A stretch of DNA of 7,514 nucleotides from Saccharospirillum sp035704555 (GTDB taxonomy: Bacteria > Pseudomonadota > Gammaproteobacteria > Pseudomonadales > Natronospirillaceae). Positions 6,721 to 7,514 of this stretch are shown piece after piece; the first letter of the stretch is position 1; every line of letters begins with the position of its first letter. Below the pieces are notes generated by a model that was not told where the DNA came from, did not search any database, and saw nothing but the letters and a program-made list of their open reading frames with translations. The stretch is from NCBI GenBank assembly GCA_035704555.1, contig DASSWT010000259.1, positions 1 through 7,514 of the forward strand, given 5' to 3'. Position numbers and translations under genes: made by a program.

Positions 6721-6825
6721 CGGCTGCCGGTGGTCCCTCTGCGGGGGAGTCCGCAGCATGGATGCTGCGGTCTAGGCTCCAGGGATGGATTTACGCCGAC
6801 CCCGCAGAGGGACCACCGGTAGCTG
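6721..6825. repeat. Large palindromic intergenic element with nested hairpin
   Basis: The 26-nt arms 6721-6746 and 6800-6825 are inverted copies. The inner 20 nt (6727-6746 and 6800-6819) pair perfectly, and the outer 6 nt have two differences that could form G-U pairs on one strand. The 53-nt loop contains a second inverted repeat, 6751-6759 (CCGCAGCAT) and 6762-6770 (ATGCTGCGG), around GG, and GGAG (6746-6749) could pair with CTCC (6777-6780). No transposase, no clear target-site duplication and no T-run are visible. The size and symmetry suggest a REP/BIME-like or MITE-like dispersed repeat. The core around GCATGGATGC and AGGGATGGATTTACG looks to me like an intergenic repeat seen in other marine gammaproteobacteria, but that is from memory and unverified. 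It could also act as a transcript-end stabiliser for radC. Confidence 0.8.
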
Positions 6826-6907
6826 GCGCGGGCCATTGCCACTCAACCAACCCGAACTCCGAAACTTGAGTTAATAGCCGTTTCGATCATTTATTCGCCG
6901 CTTTCTC

Positions 6908-6936
6908 TTGAGCTTGATGGCGTGTTCTGGTATAAA
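6908..6936 (+). promoter_or_regulatory. Sigma70 promoter for rpmBG with GC-rich discriminator
   Basis: TTGAGC (6908-6913) and TATAAA (6931-6936) are separated by exactly 17 nt, and TG at 6928-6929 forms an extended -10 (TGGTATAAA). The predicted start of transcription is about 6943. The discriminator between them, TCGCGC (6937-6942), is GC-rich, as in rRNA and ribosomal-protein promoters under ppGpp/DksA control. Placement upstream of two ribosomal protein genes fits; stringent control itself is inferred. Confidence 0.7.
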
Positions 6937-6942
6937 TCGCGC

Positions 6943-7071
6943 CTCATTTTATCCGGGCCCCGGATTAAAAGTGCGGATCGGGGGCTAGAAGCGGCCGAAC
7001 CAATACATGTCGGGGGGTCGATCGGTTTATGTTAAACCTCGGTGGCACCGAAGAATCGGAGGCGATTAATA
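6943..7071 (+). promoter_or_regulatory. Structured 5' leader of rpmB (about 129 nt)
   Basis: The leader opens with ATCCGGGCCCCGGAT (6951-6965), 7-nt inverted arms about one central base. It ends with several short hairpins near the start codon: GGTTTA/TAAACC (7024-7029 and 7033-7038), TCGGT/ACCGA (7039-7043 and 7047-7051) and an alternative CCGA/TCGG (7048-7051 and 7056-7059). The last would cover the first two bases of the Shine-Dalgarno sequence. This arrangement could allow translational control; I recognise no known riboswitch or r-protein leader family. Confidence 0.4.
7058..7062 (+). promoter_or_regulatory. Ribosome binding site that decides the rpmB start
   Basis: GGAGG lies 9 nt before the ATG at 7072. 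It rules out the in-frame GTG at 7042, which has no Shine-Dalgarno and would add ten residues not found in L28 homologues. Confidence 0.85.
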
Positions 7072-7308
7072 ATGTCCAGAGTTTGCCAAGTTACAGGAAA
7101 GCGTCCTGTAACCGGGAATAATGTTTCCCACTCACATGTCAAAACCAAGCGTCGGTTCCTGCCGAACCTGCACACTCACCGTTTTTGGGTTGAGGGTGAG
7201 AAGCGTTTTGTAAAACTGCGTGTCTCTTCAAAGGGCATGCGCATCATCGACAAGAAGGGCATCGAAGCCGTATTGGCTGACGTACGTGCCCGTGGCGACA
7301 AGATTTAA
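7072..7308 (+). CDS. rpmB: 50S ribosomal protein L28 (bL28)
   Basis: The 78-residue basic protein starts MSRVCQVTGKRPVTGNNVSH, essentially the E. coli L28 start, and has exactly the E. coli length. Conserved blocks TKRRFLPNLHTHRFWVE (about 25-41) and LRVSSKGMRIIDKKGIEAVL (about 49-68) follow. bL28 is a component of the large subunit. The gene has its own promoter and leader upstream and is followed after 11 nt by rpmG, the usual rpmB-rpmG operon. The rpmG Shine-Dalgarno overlaps the rpmB stop codon (TAAGGAG). I see no sign of divergence or a zinc-independent paralogue. Confidence 0.98.
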   Translation: MSRVCQVTGKRPVTGNNVSHSHVKTKRRFLPNLHTHRFWVEGEKRFVKLRVSSKGMRIIDKKGIEAVLADVRARGDKI

Positions 7309-7319
7309 GGAGCCGAACC

Positions 7320-7475
7320 ATGCGTGACAAGATCAAGTTGGTATCCAGCGCTGGCACTGGCTACTTCTACACCACGGACAAGAACAAGCGTACTACGCCC
7401 GACAAACTGGAATTCAAAAAGTTTGATCCGGTGGTCCGCAAGCACGTCATGTTCAAAGAAGCCAAAATCAAGTAA
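7320..7475 (+). CDS. rpmG: 50S ribosomal protein L33 (bL33)
   Basis: The frame encodes 51 residues, MRDKIKLVSSAGTGYFYTTD through to KHVMFKEAKIK and a TAA stop. It matches bL33, a small basic protein of the large subunit near the E site. The length equals that of Pseudomonas L33; the E. coli protein is 55 residues because of a slightly longer N-terminus. It has no cysteines, so it is the zinc-free (C-) form usual in Gammaproteobacteria. AAGGAG (7307-7312) lies 7 nt before the ATG and overlaps the rpmB stop, indicating co-translation from one message. Confidence 0.97.
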   Translation: MRDKIKLVSSAGTGYFYTTDKNKRTTPDKLEFKKFDPVVRKHVMFKEAKIK

Positions 7476-7493
7476 GTTTGGCGACACTGAACG

Positions 7494-7514
7494 AAAAAAG
7501 CCCGGCATTGACCG
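7494..7514 (+). terminator. Left half of the probable rpmBG rho-independent terminator (cut by window end)
   Basis: Eighteen nt after the rpmG stop, an A-run (7494-7499) is followed by GCCCGG (7500-7505), a 6-nt loop CATTGA and then CCG, which starts pairing back at 7512-7514. The right arm and T-run would lie just beyond the window. The A-run would make the structure bidirectional. Confidence 0.55.

Larger units (their letters stand above)
6681..7071. other. Intergenic region between radC and rpmB (391 nt)
   Basis: No plausible gene lies here. In order it holds a short featureless stretch (6681-6720), the large palindromic element (6721-6825), an AT-richer stretch (6826-6907) with a loose ACTCAA...TTGAGT inverted repeat (6841-6846 and 6866-6871), the rpmBG promoter (6908-6936) and the rpmB leader (about 6943-7071). 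Open frames running in from radC across the palindrome have no start signal of their own. Confidence 0.85.

Noticed and set aside
6499..6822. Plus-strand open frame running from radC into the palindrome
   Set aside because: It starts within radC in another frame, has no ribosome binding site and ends inside the repeat; there is no sign of a real protein.
6721..6825. Palindrome as a rho-independent terminator of radC
   Set aside because: Neither arm is followed by a T-run on either strand, and the loop is far longer than in normal terminators.
7042..7071. GTG start of rpmB at 7042
   Set aside because: L28 homologues begin at MSRVCQ, and GGAGG points to the ATG at 7072.

Overview
The window is ordinary chromosomal DNA from a gammaproteobacterium. 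The proteins closely resemble those of Pseudomonas and marine relatives of the Pseudomonadales, Oceanospirillales and Marinobacter type. I cannot name the genus from this sequence alone. Every full-length gene is a recognisable housekeeping gene. I see no mobile-element transposase, phage gene, CRISPR array, tRNA or rRNA.

Layout. Positions 1-5865 hold five genes on the minus strand, read from right to left: coaBC (coenzyme A synthesis), dut (dUTPase), algC (phosphomannomutase/phosphoglucomutase with a long membrane-anchored N-terminal half), argB (N-acetylglutamate kinase) and slmA (nucleoid occlusion factor, cut by the left window edge). The spacers are 42 nt (coaBC-dut), 150 nt (dut-algC) and 152 nt (algC-argB). 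argB and slmA overlap by 4 nt (ATGA). A 140-nt divergent spacer with two possible hairpins separates coaBC from radC on the plus strand (6006-6680). After radC comes a 391-nt stretch without a gene. It holds a roughly 105-bp near-perfect palindromic element, a strong-looking sigma70 promoter and a structured leader. It leads into the ribosomal protein genes rpmB (L28) and rpmG (L33). The window ends inside what looks like the rho-independent terminator of rpmBG.

How the genes relate. This cluster (rpmG/rpmB, radC, coaBC, dut, algC, argB, slmA) is a familiar gammaproteobacterial neighbourhood linking translation, cofactor supply, nucleotide hygiene, cell-surface sugar precursors, arginine synthesis and division-site control. 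The gene content is not novel. The parts most worth a second look are the palindromic intergenic element at 6721-6825, the predicted periplasmic sensor-like domain fused to AlgC, the rpmBG promoter with a GC-rich discriminator, and the competing hairpins over the rpmB ribosome binding site.
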